Source: Algoriphagus resistens (GTDB lineage: Bacteria; Bacteroidota; Bacteroidia; Cytophagales; Cyclobacteriaceae). Taken from it: a stretch of 64,000 nucleotides of DNA. The notes under the pieces were generated by a model. It saw only the letters and a program-made list of their open reading frames with translations. It was not told the origin of the DNA and made no database searches. Both the position numbers and the translations under genes were made by a program. The DNA lies in assembly GCF_001442615.1 (NCBI RefSeq), contig NZ_LMXN01000009.1, forward strand, positions 62,001 through 126,000. Reading direction: 5' to 3'. Position 1 is the stretch's first letter, and every line of letters begins with the position of its first letter. Below, piece by piece: positions 52,886 through 62,204 of the stretch.

Positions 52886-54166
52886 CTATTCTTGTAACGA
52901 TTGGATTTCCTTCTGAGAACTTATAAAAGGGATCTTGGGAGCTAGAAAATATCCTGTCAGACTGGCAAAAAGTATGGGGATAAAATAACCGAAACCAGTA
53001 AGCGTAGTCAATAAAATCGTTGTACTCATAGGTGTTCTGGTGACACATGCATTGATACCGGCCATGCAGCTTACGATGGTCAGGGTAAGGTTAGTTCCGG
53101 GAAAAACCTGATGGATAATCAATCCCAGTGTAGCACCTACGAAGAACAGTGGGATAATAAATCCTCCCCGCCATCCTGAGGTCACAGTGATCGAGATGGC
53201 AAGTGTTTTAAAAATCAAAATTGCGATCAACTCCTTAAGAGCGTGATCTTCGGACAGCAATTCGTTGATCTCCTCATGCCCAAAATATCTTGTGATCGGA
53301 AAATAGTAGGCAATTATTCCAAGAAGAATCCCTCCGATAAGTGTTTTGATATAGATAGGGAGTGGTTTTTTGTCAAATATGCTTTTGAGGAATTTGGTGG
53401 AATAAATAAAGATCCAGCCCATGGAAGTTGCAGCCATTGCGAATAATACGGCGTATCCAAAGTCAAACACTCCTGCGTATTCATATTTTGCCACCTCCCA
53501 TGTCGCCCCTAATCCAAGGTGAATAATAATAGCAAAGATCAGATAACTAAAGCAACTGGCAACCAAGGCTGGGATAATAGCTTTGTAATATTCTACAGCA
53601 TGCTTGTGATGTAATATTTCCAACGAAAAAAGACTTCCTCCCAATGGTGCACCAAATAGCGCTGTGAACCCAGAAGCCATGCCTGCTATACTCATGGAAC
53701 GCAGCTCTTCGCCTTTCAGTCTAAACACTTTTCCGAACCAGGTCCCAGTCGATCCAGTGACTTGTACCAATGGAGCTTCGGGTCCTAAACTTCCTCCAGA
53801 AGCTACACAAAGCAGGGAGGAGATAATCATTGAAGGATTATTCTTTGGGTCAAGCTTCCCTTTATTAAAACGTATATTGTTGACTATCAGGTGTATTTCA
53901 CCGGGGTCGCCGATAAAGTGAATAACCAGTCCGGCGAGAAGTCCGCAGATAGCCATCACAGGAATGACTTCCCAGCCTTCAAAAATCGAGATCCTGTGGG
54001 TTAGATATTCCAATACAATCCAGTAAATGCCAGCTATGGTTCCACCAATCAGACCAAGCAATGCCCACAATAAAAAAGTGCGGCTAAAAAGAAATGGGTT
54101 GAACCGGATAGGTTGGTCAAGAATATCCAACGCTTTGACCAGATTTCTTCTTCTTTTTAATTTCAA
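52886..54166 (-). CDS. ClC family chloride channel/antiporter-like protein
   Basis: This 426-residue membrane protein has the ClC selectivity segments GSLGPEAPLVQVTG (residues 125-138, helix F region) and GWRGGFIIPLFFVGA (helix N, GxFxP). In ClcA the gating glutamate lies in GREGP. Here the equivalent position reads Leu127, and a glutamate (E130) follows GP instead. That glutamate position is seen in a bacterial ClC subgroup as I recall. It probably moves chloride or another halide, and whether it is an antiporter or channel is uncertain. It lacks the C-terminal CBS domains. The gap to the CDF gene is 193 bases with no gene seen. Confidence 0.88.
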   Translation of the reverse strand: MKLKRRRNLVKALDILDQPIRFNPFLFSRTFLLWALLGLIGGTIAGIYWIVLEYLTHRISIFEGWEVIPVMAICGLLAGLVIHFIGDPGEIHLIVNNIRFNKGKLDPKNNPSMIISSLLCVASGGSLGPEAPLVQVTGSTGTWFGKVFRLKGEELRSMSIAGMASGFTALFGAPLGGSLFSLEILHHKHAVEYYKAIIPALVASCFSYLIFAIIIHLGLGATWEVAKYEYAGVFDFGYAVLFAMAATSMGWIFIYSTKFLKSIFDKKPLPIYIKTLIGGILLGIIAYYFPITRYFGHEEINELLSEDHALKELIAILIFKTLAISITVTSGWRGGFIIPLFFVGATLGLIIHQVFPGTNLTLTIVSCMAGINACVTRTPMSTTILLTTLTGFGYFIPILFASLTGYFLAPKIPFISSQKEIQSLQE

Positions 54167-54359
54167 CTGATTTGAGTTAGATTAAAGGGTGTAAGATTTT
54201 GCAAATCCGAAGTAACTCTGCATAGTTCAAATTTACAAGCTAACATATTTGATTCAGAGGGGAGATTTCCAAGTAGCGTTTGAGACATCTTTTACTTGCT
54301 CTTTAGAAAAACAAGATAGCGCTAGAGACAAGTTTTTGGGATGTTGGTTTGTGGACATG

Positions 54360-55304
54360 TCAGACAGGTTCGATGTGTATCAAAACATTTCCCAGTTCCG
54401 GAATTACTTTGCAGAGTGTATCCTTGAGTTGATGTGAGATGTCATGCCCTTCGGTGACGGTGAGTTTTCCATCTACCAGTGCGTGTAAATCTACATGATA
54501 TTCCATTCCCGCTTTTCTGATGTAGCACTTTTCGGTACCTTTTATTCCGGGGACGGTCAGGGAAATCTCACGGATGCGGGCTGTCAGTTCCTCGTAATTG
54601 TTTTCATCCATCACTTCCCCAAGGGCTGGACGGAAGATCTTATAGCAATTGAAAAGAATAAAGACTACTGCAAAAAGCGCTGCAATATCATCTGCTTTTT
54701 CAAATCCTTCCCCTCCAAATATCGCAATAGAAATCCCTATAAATGCTGCTACAGATGTAATGGCATCGCTGCGATGATGCCAGGCTTCTGCTTTTAGTGG
54801 ACTGCTTTTTAGTTTTTTACTCCGTGACATTACTACCTGAAAAGAAATCTCCTTCCAGATGATGATTACAGCCAGCACAATCAGGGTAAAAGGCTTGGGT
54901 AACTCATGCGGCGTGATGATATGTTGGTAAGCTTGCCACGCGATAGTGCCTGCCGAAATGACTAAAAATACCACCACCAAAAAAGTAATCAATGGCTCAG
55001 CCTTTCCATGTCCGTAGGGATGGTTTTCGTCCGCAGGTCTGGAGGAATACTTTAACCCAAAAAGGACGAGGACAGAAGCAAACACGTCAACTACTGACTC
55101 GATGCCATCTGCAATCAGTGCATAGGAATTGCCAAAGATACCTGTCAAGAATTTAACTGCCGCCAAAGCAACATTTCCCAGCATGCTGAAAATGACTGTT
55201 CTTACGGCTAAACTTGAATTGCCCATGGACGGAATGGATGAGAGAATGACAAAAGTAGGGATTATTCTTTTTTTGGACGGAAATGACTGAAACATCTGAT
55301 TCAT
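54360..55304 (-). CDS. Cation diffusion facilitator family transporter
   Basis: I start at ATG 55304 (314 residues), which has AGGAAA upstream; a TTG start at 55331 would add nine residues and is less likely. Six helices carry the CDF metal sites: DGIESVVD in helix two (Asp pattern) and HHRSD in helix five (His pattern). The C-terminal cytoplasmic ferredoxin-like domain (about 215-314) includes VPGIKGTEKCYIRKAGMEYHVDLHALV. It exports zinc, iron or manganese; metal specificity is not clear. Its N-terminus of about 26 residues before the first helix is longer than usual. Confidence 0.9.
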   Translation of the reverse strand: MNQMFQSFPSKKRIIPTFVILSSIPSMGNSSLAVRTVIFSMLGNVALAAVKFLTGIFGNSYALIADGIESVVDVFASVLVLFGLKYSSRPADENHPYGHGKAEPLITFLVVVFLVISAGTIAWQAYQHIITPHELPKPFTLIVLAVIIIWKEISFQVVMSRSKKLKSSPLKAEAWHHRSDAITSVAAFIGISIAIFGGEGFEKADDIAALFAVVFILFNCYKIFRPALGEVMDENNYEELTARIREISLTVPGIKGTEKCYIRKAGMEYHVDLHALVDGKLTVTEGHDISHQLKDTLCKVIPELGNVLIHIEPV

Positions 55305-55410
55305 TTTGTGTTTTCCTAGCTCAGGTAGCAAATGAATCCCCCTTGCCTAACATTTATCCCACTTTTTGGAATAGGGGATTTTTTCTTTTAGAACTACAAA
55401 ATCAAATCCA

Positions 55411-56137
55411 ATGAATAGCCTGGTTAGATTTCTGGCATCCGCGGCTTTTATTTCCCTGGTATTTTTCTCCTTTGGAAAAAATGTGGATTCAGGTTGCGTT
55501 GAATTTCTGTGATTATGAGGATCATCTTCTTTTTGCCGGTACGAATGAAGTAATGGTAGATTGTGATTAAAGCGCCCAAAAACCTGAATACACTGAAGTC
55601 CAAAATTCCTTCGATCAGACGTTTGTGGATGCTGTACTATCTACTGGGAGAAGAAATACTTATCGTAATCTGGTAGTGCAGACCTTCAATACTAATATAG
55701 ATTATGGTGTGAATTTCTTTTTGATGCCAACCGATGTTACAGGAAGAAGATTAATGGTGGAGGCTCACTATTATGATCCATATGAATTTGCGCTGCATGC
55801 AAATGAGAACATAACACAATGGGGAAAAACGCAACCGATCCTTCTAAAGCAGCTACCTGGAAAGGTGAATTACATGCAGATGGGCAATTCCAAGAGATGA
55901 AAGCCAAATTCTTTGATAATGGCATTCCTGTTTTAATAGGGGAATAAGGAGCAGTCATGAAAAAGGCGGCAGAAAATCAGATCAACCTATCCCTGCTATC
56001 TAAACTACGTGACCAAAAGCATGGAAAAACATGGATTGGTGCCATTCTATTGGGATAATGGATATGAAGGTGCCTATTGTTTCGCGTTATTCGACAGGGG
56101 CACTGGAGGACAGATTTACCCAGATTTAATCAAGTAG
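55411..56137 (+). pseudogene. Decayed GH5 endoglucanase (cellulase) gene
   Basis: This degraded gene still shows a signal peptide (from ATG 55411), then a shift of frame near 55500 to LNFCDYEDHLLFAGTNEV, which holds the acid/base Glu of GH5 NE motifs. A stop (TAA 55568-55570) interrupts it. The next block reads NSFDQTFVDAVLSTG through VEAHYYDPYEF (to about 55825). After a frameshift near 55830 it continues DPSKAATWKGELHADGQF, then IGE-stop-GAV (TAA 55945-55947), where GEYGA would carry the nucleophile Glu. A second frameshift near 55980 gives YLNYVTKSMEKHGLVPFYWDNGY to a stop at 56137. Most of the first half of the catalytic domain is missing by internal deletion. It is inactive; no intact copy is visible here. 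Confidence 0.88.
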
Positions 56138-56154
56138 ATTATCGATTAAGAAAA

Positions 56155-56181
56155 AGCCGGAATCAATCAGGGATTCCGGCT
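56155..56181. terminator. Rho-independent terminator, mainly for the MFS gene
   Basis: The perfect 10-bp stem AGCCGGAATC/GATTCCGGCT (56155-56164 and 56172-56181) has a 7-base loop. On the minus strand it is followed by a T-run. It lies 16 bases beyond the MFS stop and may also end the former pseudogene transcript. Confidence 0.85.
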
Positions 56182-56197
56182 CTGGTTTAAATAGGTT

Positions 56198-57433
56198 TTA
56201 AGAAGCATAAGCTTCTCTGTTTCGTTGGCGGCTGATCGTTCCGGGGATTGATTGATCCATTTTTAATACAACAAACCCGCCTAACGCGCACACGGCCATT
56301 CCCAATACCATAGGGAAAGCAGAACTCGCATGGAATAAGCTCACAATCGCAGTCACTATTCCCCCAATGGCCATTCTCATGCTCCCTAGCATAGCTGATG
56401 CCGATCCGGCATTTTTTGAAAACGGAGCCATAGAAAGTGCAGTAGTATTTGGGCCGTTCAAACCATGGGCTGTCAAGAATAAGAACATCAGCGCGATCAG
56501 GGAATAAACATTGTATACATTGAAATAAACCCCAACTACAAGCAATAATCCTGTGAAACTTTGATAATGCAAGGAGAAATTGATGATCTGCTGTGAAGTG
56601 AATTTTTTCAATAAAATATGATTCAACTGTGTGGAGCCGATCATCGCAAAAGCAAGTATTGCGAAGATCCATCCAAATTGATGTTCACTGACGCCATATA
56701 GATTCATGAATACATCCGCCGAGCTGGCGATGTAAGCAAAAGGAGCAGCTCCTGCGATACCTCCCACAAGCATGTACACCAAAAACTGGCGATTCTCAAG
56801 GACTTTAAGGTAGCTTTTCCAAACCTGCTTTGGCTTTAGGGACACTTCTCTGTCCGGTAATGCTCCAGAAGGAAGTACTACCACTGTGGCGATCCAAATA
56901 ATAGCAGTAAGTGCTGCCAAAATTATAAATACCCAGTGCCAATTATAAGAAGCAGTAACGAATCCACCTAGCGTTGGGGCTATCATCGGAGAAACAGCAA
57001 TTACCAGAACAAGAAGAGACATAGCCTGAGCAGTTTTTTTCACAGGGAAAATATCCCGCACTATTGCCTGCGCAGATACCATTCCAGCACAACCTCCAAT
57101 TGCCTGTAGAAAACGCATGAAAATCAGGTTTTCGACGGATTGGGACAAAGCGCAGCCTATGGAAGCTAAGATGTAAATAGCCAGACCTCCATATAGCGGC
57201 TTTTTCCGGCCATATTTATCCAAAAGCGGTCCATAGAACAATTGGCCAATCGCAATCCCAACCAGATAGGCAGTAAGTGAAAGTTGGATATTTGAAATAG
57301 GTGTTCCTAGATCTTTTGCCATCTCAGGAAAGCCTGGAAGGTACATATCGATAGAAAAAGGACTGATTGTACACAAAGCACCAAGTACCAGGACAATCTT
57401 AAAGTATTCAGTTTTAGTATATTTCTTTTCCAT
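56198..57433 (-). CDS. Bcr/CflA family multidrug efflux MFS transporter
   Basis: This 411-residue protein has 12 predicted helices and the Bcr/CflA pattern: ISPFSIDMYLPGFPEMAKDLG at the first loop, GQLFYGPLLDKYGRKKPLYGG (MFS motif A) between helices two and three, and RFLQAIGGCAGMVSAQAIVRDIFP. It is a proton-coupled inner-membrane exporter, with substrates such as bicyclomycin or chloramphenicol in relatives; the substrate here is unknown. It is flanked by a terminator downstream and by a 400-base stretch upstream with a short dyad. Confidence 0.93.
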   Translation of the reverse strand: MEKKYTKTEYFKIVLVLGALCTISPFSIDMYLPGFPEMAKDLGTPISNIQLSLTAYLVGIAIGQLFYGPLLDKYGRKKPLYGGLAIYILASIGCALSQSVENLIFMRFLQAIGGCAGMVSAQAIVRDIFPVKKTAQAMSLLVLVIAVSPMIAPTLGGFVTASYNWHWVFIILAALTAIIWIATVVVLPSGALPDREVSLKPKQVWKSYLKVLENRQFLVYMLVGGIAGAAPFAYIASSADVFMNLYGVSEHQFGWIFAILAFAMIGSTQLNHILLKKFTSQQIINFSLHYQSFTGLLLVVGVYFNVYNVYSLIALMFLFLTAHGLNGPNTTALSMAPFSKNAGSASAMLGSMRMAIGGIVTAIVSLFHASSAFPMVLGMAVCALGGFVVLKMDQSIPGTISRQRNREAYAS

Positions 57434-57833
57434 CCTAAAAATAGTTTACCTAAAATATAGTATCCAGAAGAAACAGATTGACTTGTTAATGAGTTCGTAA
57501 ATATTCGCTAAATTTTTTGCGAATTAATTAGGCATAATTAGAATGTGTTGTAAAATAATCAATCTCTTACTGTTCTTTTTAAATAATAATCCCATCAACC
57601 CGTATGATTTTGGATAATCCCGAAACTGCCAAAGAATAGATTTTGAAAAAGGGGGATTTATAGCCGCTTTTTTACAAGCAAGAAAGCGAAACGCAGCATG
57701 GGATCTGGTGAGCAAGAGTATTAGGATACACTTCGGTCATCGGTTACTTGTACTGAGCGAAGTATCGGTCTTCCGACCAGACAGGTGAGGGAAGTAGAAA
57801 AACTGGCATCATTTCGGTTTTTTTTTAGAGGAT
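57434..57833. other. 400-base stretch without a credible gene
   Basis: This holds the promoter region of the MFS gene (right to left), with a dyad ATTCGC-N10-GCGAAT at 57503-57524 about 70-90 bases upstream of its start. It also holds an AT-rich spacer and a segment near 57640-57790 that looks like an interspersed-repeat remnant (GAGCGAAGTATCGGTC). A minus-strand frame of 63 codons crosses it but has no family resemblance and is not called. No RNA gene was recognised. Confidence 0.5.
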
Positions 57834-58967
57834 TTAAAACTCAATATCATCTATACCTCTCAGCTGCACATGCTTTTTCATCTTCTTTTGGATGATTTTG
57901 AAGTGATGAAGATCCTCCTCGGCGATTAGGGAAATAGCTTCACCGGTAGCACCTGCACGGCCGGTTCTACCTATCCTATGAACATAATCCTTTGGAGATC
58001 TAGGCAATTCATAATTGATCACTAGCGGTAAGAATTTGATGTCAATTCCCCTTGCTGCCAGATCGGTGGCCACCAATACCCTGGTTTTGCCGGTTTTGAA
58101 CCGATGCAGGGCTTCTGTCCTTGCGCCTTGGCTTTTGTCCCCATGAAAAGCCAGTGCATCCACACCGTTTTTGTTGAGCTTTGTGACAATATTGTTTGCA
58201 GCCCGGATAGAGGAAGCGAAGACCAGGATTTGAGACCAATCGCCAGAGTTAATCAAATAACGAAGGAAAGGACCTTTTTGCTCCATGGGAACGCGATAGG
58301 CATATTGCTCGATTAAATCTGGAGAGACAATGTCAGGTTCAGCAGCGATACGGACTGGATCGTGCAGCAGCTCATTGATTAATCCTTCTACAGATTCTTC
58401 ATTGGTAGCTGAGAAGAGTATGTTTTGTCGCTTACGGGGAAGTTTCTCCAGAATCTGATCCACCTCTTCTTTGAACCCCATGTTCAGCACCTTATCCGCT
58501 TCGTCCAGCACCAGAACTTCGACTTGATTAAGATTTAGAGAATTCTTCGAAAGTAAATCCAATAACCGGCCAGGAGTAGCAACCAAAATATCCGTTCCGT
58601 AGATTTTCATCATCTGAGGATTAATGGAAACACCACCGAAAACTGCCAAGGCCTTCACCGGCCTATTTAGAAACCTGGCAAAATTCTCCGTTACTTCAGC
58701 TACTTGGCTAGCTAATTCCCGCGTGGGGACTAGCACCAACACAGGGATCATTCTTCCTTTATTTGGAGCTTTTTCCTGAAGCCTCTGGAGTATAGGGAGT
58801 ATATAGGATGCAGTTTTTCCAGAGCCTGTGGGTGCTATTCCCAGCACATCTTTCTTTTGCAGAATAGCCGGGATAGCTTCAATCTGTATCGGGTAGGGGC
58901 TGTCATATTTTGCTTTTGCGATAGCATCAAGGATCTGCTTTGAAAGTCCTAATTCTGAAAAGTTCAT
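57834..58967 (-). CDS. DEAD-box ATP-dependent RNA helicase
   Basis: This 377-residue protein contains the helicase core only. It has the Q-motif region (FSELGLSKQILDAI and YDSPYPIQ), Walker A APTGSGKT (about 45-52), PTRELA, motif II VLDEADK, motif III SAT, and motif VI HRIGRTGRAG near 337. It unwinds short RNA duplexes, in ribosome assembly or cold adaptation in relatives such as RhlE. The C-terminal extension common in RhlE-like members is almost absent (only about 35 residues after motif VI). Promoter and partners are not clear. Confidence 0.92.
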   Translation of the reverse strand: MNFSELGLSKQILDAIAKAKYDSPYPIQIEAIPAILQKKDVLGIAPTGSGKTASYILPILQRLQEKAPNKGRMIPVLVLVPTRELASQVAEVTENFARFLNRPVKALAVFGGVSINPQMMKIYGTDILVATPGRLLDLLSKNSLNLNQVEVLVLDEADKVLNMGFKEEVDQILEKLPRKRQNILFSATNEESVEGLINELLHDPVRIAAEPDIVSPDLIEQYAYRVPMEQKGPFLRYLINSGDWSQILVFASSIRAANNIVTKLNKNGVDALAFHGDKSQGARTEALHRFKTGKTRVLVATDLAARGIDIKFLPLVINYELPRSPKDYVHRIGRTGRAGATGEAISLIAEEDLHHFKIIQKKMKKHVQLRGIDDIEF

Positions 58968-59005
58968 GTGCTGGAATTTTCGTCAAAGTTAAGGCTTGGA
59001 ATTTA

Positions 59006-59434
59006 CTATTGTACTTTTTCGGTAATCTTCATTCCTGGTGTTCCTGCATAGAAGACTATGATCTCAGCATCCTCATCGCCCATATTCTTCCCCAAATGCT
59101 TTTTATTCACCACTTCCACTATCGGGTCCCCGGCTTTGAGTGTGAGTTCATTGCCATCTTCATCTATCACAAAAAGCTCCCCTTTCAGCAGTACGCCTGC
59201 GTTGATTACGGGATGATAATGTAAGGGGAGTTCAGAATGTGCAGGGATGGTGATTTTCAGAATGGATATCAGAGGTTTTGAACTTGGGTAATGTGGCAGT
59301 GAATCTCCATTCCAGGAAAATTCGGACTGGATCAAAGTGACAGAACTTGGTGCAGCCGTTTCCATGACTTCTTTTTTGAAGATGTAAAATGAAAACAGTA
59401 TCAGGATGGCGATAAGCAAACTATTTTTTAACAT
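59006..59434 (-). CDS. Membrane-anchored cupin-domain protein
   Basis: This 142-residue protein has an N-terminal hydrophobic helix (about 5-20) and a cupin fold. Motif one, ELPLHYHPVINAGVLLKGELFV, has two metal-binding histidines (HxH) and a glutamate, and motif two is in GNELTLKAGDPIVEVVNKKHLGKN. It may bind a metal and act on or sense a small molecule outside the cytoplasm. The substrate is unknown. It lies 38 bases upstream of the helicase gene on the same strand and is divergent from the heme-binding lipoprotein. Confidence 0.75.
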   Translation of the reverse strand: MLKNSLLIAILILFSFYIFKKEVMETAAPSSVTLIQSEFSWNGDSLPHYPSSKPLISILKITIPAHSELPLHYHPVINAGVLLKGELFVIDEDGNELTLKAGDPIVEVVNKKHLGKNMGDEDAEIIVFYAGTPGMKITEKVQ

Positions 59435-59648
59435 GAGGTGGAGTAGTATTGAATCCGATGAATATAGGCATAAAGAGAGAGCCTCTTATGATGATAAGGT
59501 ATGAAGTAATGTTTCCACTAAAAAAATCAAGCTTGTGTATCAGCCGAATATGTTTCAAATTGTACAGACCTTTTTTAAGTTAGTCAAAATTTGTAGCGAT
59601 TAGTTTAATTGGGGGAATTTGCTCAAACCCAAAATTCCGTATTGTAGT

Positions 59649-62201
59649 ATGTCGATTACCCGTAGTATTCCTTATTTTTTCATAGTAATGATGTTGGCTT
59701 CTTGTGCCAAAACTGTCACCGAAGACCCTTCAAATCCCTCTCCGGCCAGAACTGCGGAGGAAGAATTAGAAACTTTCCAACTGGAACCAGGATTCCAAAT
59801 CCAGCTAGTTGCCTCAGAGCCCATGGTGGAGGAGCCCGTTTTTATCACATTTGATGAGGATGGGAGGCTTTGGGTGATAGAAATGCGGGGATTCATGACA
59901 GATACACTGGGGTCTGAAGAAGACAAACCAATTGGAAGAATCTCTATGTTGGAGGATGAAAATGGTGATGGCCAGATGGATAAGAGTACTGTCTACATGG
60001 ATAGTTTGATCATGCCCCGTGCGCTAGGTTTTTTCGCTGATGGAGTACTAGTATCTGAAAATAGTGCCCTATGGGTTACCCAAGATCTGAATGGTGACCT
60101 TAAGGCTGATACCAAGGTACTTCTGGATTCTACGTATGCATCATCAGGCAATCCGGAGCACTCAGATAATGGTTTACTGAGAAATGTGGACAACTGGTAC
60201 TACAATGCTAAATCACGATTGAGATATAAATATGCCAATGGCGAATGGATAAGAGACACTACAGAATTCCGTGGACAATGGGGAATTAGCCAGGATGACA
60301 AAGGAAGATTGTTTTACAATTATAATTGGTCCCAACTTCACGCGGATCTAGTACCACCTAACTATCTCTCCAGAAATCCCAATCATGACCCATCCACAGG
60401 GATTGACTTTGGAGTTGCACAGGATCGTAGAGTCTATCCGATCCGGCCGACTCCTGCGGTGAACAGAGGTTATATTCCAGGTGTTTTGGATGATAATCAG
60501 AGACTGATGGAGTTCACAGCAGCATGTTCTCCTTTGATTTTTAGAAGTACACTTTTCCCTACCGAATATTATGGAAATGCCTTTGTGGCAGAACCTGCAG
60601 GCAATTTGGTGAAGAGGAATGTCCTATCTGAAGATGGAAATGCAATTGTGGGCATAGACCCAAATCCGGGAAAAGAATTTTTAGCTTCTACAGATGAACG
60701 GTTTCGTCCTTCTGCTTTTGCGACTGGACCAGATGGCGCTTTATACCTGGCCGATATGTATCGTGGATTGATCCAGCATGGGGAATACCTTACCCCTTAC
60801 CTGAGTGAACAGACGGTTGGCAGAGGTTTACTTACGCCTATCCATTTGGGGAGAATTTGGAGGATTGTACCAGAGGGTAAAAATGCAAGAGCGATGCCCA
60901 AGCTTTCGCAAGCAGGCAATGGGAAATTGATAACATTGCTCTCAGACAAAGACGGTTGGTATAGGGATATGGCACAGCGTCTCTTGGTGGAGAGAAATGA
61001 TAAAAGCGTGAAAGACGGTTTGATAAAAGTAATATCAGATTCAAATACAAGTGAAATGGGACGCTTTCATGCGCTTTGGACTTTGGAAGGACTTGGTTTG
61101 CTTTCAGAAGATCTGCTTTTTTCAGCCCTCGATAACTCTTTTGGTCTGATACAAAATACCGTCTTAAGATTATTAGAACCATTTGCCCAAATTTCTTCCA
61201 CTACCCGTTCAAAACTTGCTCAAGCTATGGAAGATGCTGTCGCTTCTTCTACATCCCAAGAGGCCCTACAGCTTGCATTGAGTGCACATGTACTACCTGC
61301 AGATGAAGGTGAAAATGTCCTTTCCGCCATTTTCAAAACGCATGGTGGCGATCCTCTCATACGGGATGCGATGATGAGCAGCCTGGCAGGAAGAGAATAC
61401 GATTTCCTACAAAAGCTTTGGGCTTCTGCAGATTGGAATGATCAAGATCAGACAAAGGAGATTTTTTTGGAAACCCTTGCAACCGCAGTTGTTAAAAATG
61501 GAAAGTCTAAGGAAGTTAGCGGGCTTTTGGCTATGGCTAATTCCAGGGAACTGGGCTGGAAAGAGAACATTCTTATTTCCGGAATGTCTATTCAGGCGGC
61601 AAACTTAAAGGACAAAGAGCCAATAGTCCTGAAAGCAGAACCTTCACTGTTTAGAAGAACCGATCTTCCAATTGATGAAAATCGTTTGAATATGCTGAAA
61701 GGGATGTTTTCCTGGCCTGGATTTGTGCCTTCCAAAACGGCTATTTCCGAAACTCAGCTTGATGAGAAAGGAATGAGGCAATTTGCGCAGGGCAGACAGA
61801 AATTTTTAGTGACCTGTGCAGGATGTCACGGCTCAGATGGAGCAGGTGCCAGCAGAATGGGGCCTCCGCTGGTTGGCTCAGAATGGGTACTTGGTGATGA
61901 ACGAAGACTGGCGATGATCTTGCTACACGGGTTGGAAGGGCCGGTGGATGTAGCAGGCAAAACTTATGATGCCCCTGATATTCTTCCCGTAATGCCCGCC
62001 CATTCTACCATGGACGATGGGAGCATTGCAGCGATTCTGACTTATATTAGAAATGAGTGGGGCAATCAAGCACCGTTGATATCAGGGCGTACAGTCAGCA
62101 AAACCCGCCTAACAACTCAGGGTAGAGTCTATCCATGGAAAGCCGAGGAGCTAAATGAGTACATAGAATCTTTACCTGATGCAGAAACCCAAAAACCATA
62201 G
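59649..62201 (+). CDS. PVC-type heme-binding lipoprotein with dehydrogenase-like domain and C-terminal cytochrome c
   Basis: The likely start is ATG 59649 (850 residues), giving a lipoprotein signal with lipobox LASC; a TTG start ten codons earlier is less likely. The N-terminal domain (about 40-400) has the membrane-bound-dehydrogenase-like propeller pattern, for example LEPGFQIQLVASEPMVEEPVFITFDEDGRLWVIEMRGF. A HEAT-like helical region (about 420-640) follows. The cytochrome c domain has heme motif C723-A-G-C-H727 and a probable axial Met in PVMPAHS. It may oxidise a sugar or alcohol and pass electrons to a periplasmic acceptor. It runs directly into the isomerase gene (3-base gap). Confidence 0.88.
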   Translation: MSITRSIPYFFIVMMLASCAKTVTEDPSNPSPARTAEEELETFQLEPGFQIQLVASEPMVEEPVFITFDEDGRLWVIEMRGFMTDTLGSEEDKPIGRISMLEDENGDGQMDKSTVYMDSLIMPRALGFFADGVLVSENSALWVTQDLNGDLKADTKVLLDSTYASSGNPEHSDNGLLRNVDNWYYNAKSRLRYKYANGEWIRDTTEFRGQWGISQDDKGRLFYNYNWSQLHADLVPPNYLSRNPNHDPSTGIDFGVAQDRRVYPIRPTPAVNRGYIPGVLDDNQRLMEFTAACSPLIFRSTLFPTEYYGNAFVAEPAGNLVKRNVLSEDGNAIVGIDPNPGKEFLASTDERFRPSAFATGPDGALYLADMYRGLIQHGEYLTPYLSEQTVGRGLLTPIHLGRIWRIVPEGKNARAMPKLSQAGNGKLITLLSDKDGWYRDMAQRLLVERNDKSVKDGLIKVISDSNTSEMGRFHALWTLEGLGLLSEDLLFSALDNSFGLIQNTVLRLLEPFAQISSTTRSKLAQAMEDAVASSTSQEALQLALSAHVLPADEGENVLSAIFKTHGGDPLIRDAMMSSLAGREYDFLQKLWASADWNDQDQTKEIFLETLATAVVKNGKSKEVSGLLAMANSRELGWKENILISGMSIQAANLKDKEPIVLKAEPSLFRRTDLPIDENRLNMLKGMFSWPGFVPSKTAISETQLDEKGMRQFAQGRQKFLVTCAGCHGSDGAGASRMGPPLVGSEWVLGDERRLAMILLHGLEGPVDVAGKTYDAPDILPVMPAHSTMDDGSIAAILTYIRNEWGNQAPLISGRTVSKTRLTTQGRVYPWKAEELNEYIESLPDAETQKP

Positions 62202-62204
62202 CCT

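Noticed and set aside
55625-55900. Stand-alone 91-residue hypothetical gene
   Set aside because: It is one open fragment of the GH5 pseudogene, continuous in homology with sequence on both sides in other frames.
57524-57715. 63-codon minus-strand frame
   Set aside because: It has no homology sign, no ribosome binding site, and lies over repeat-like sequence.
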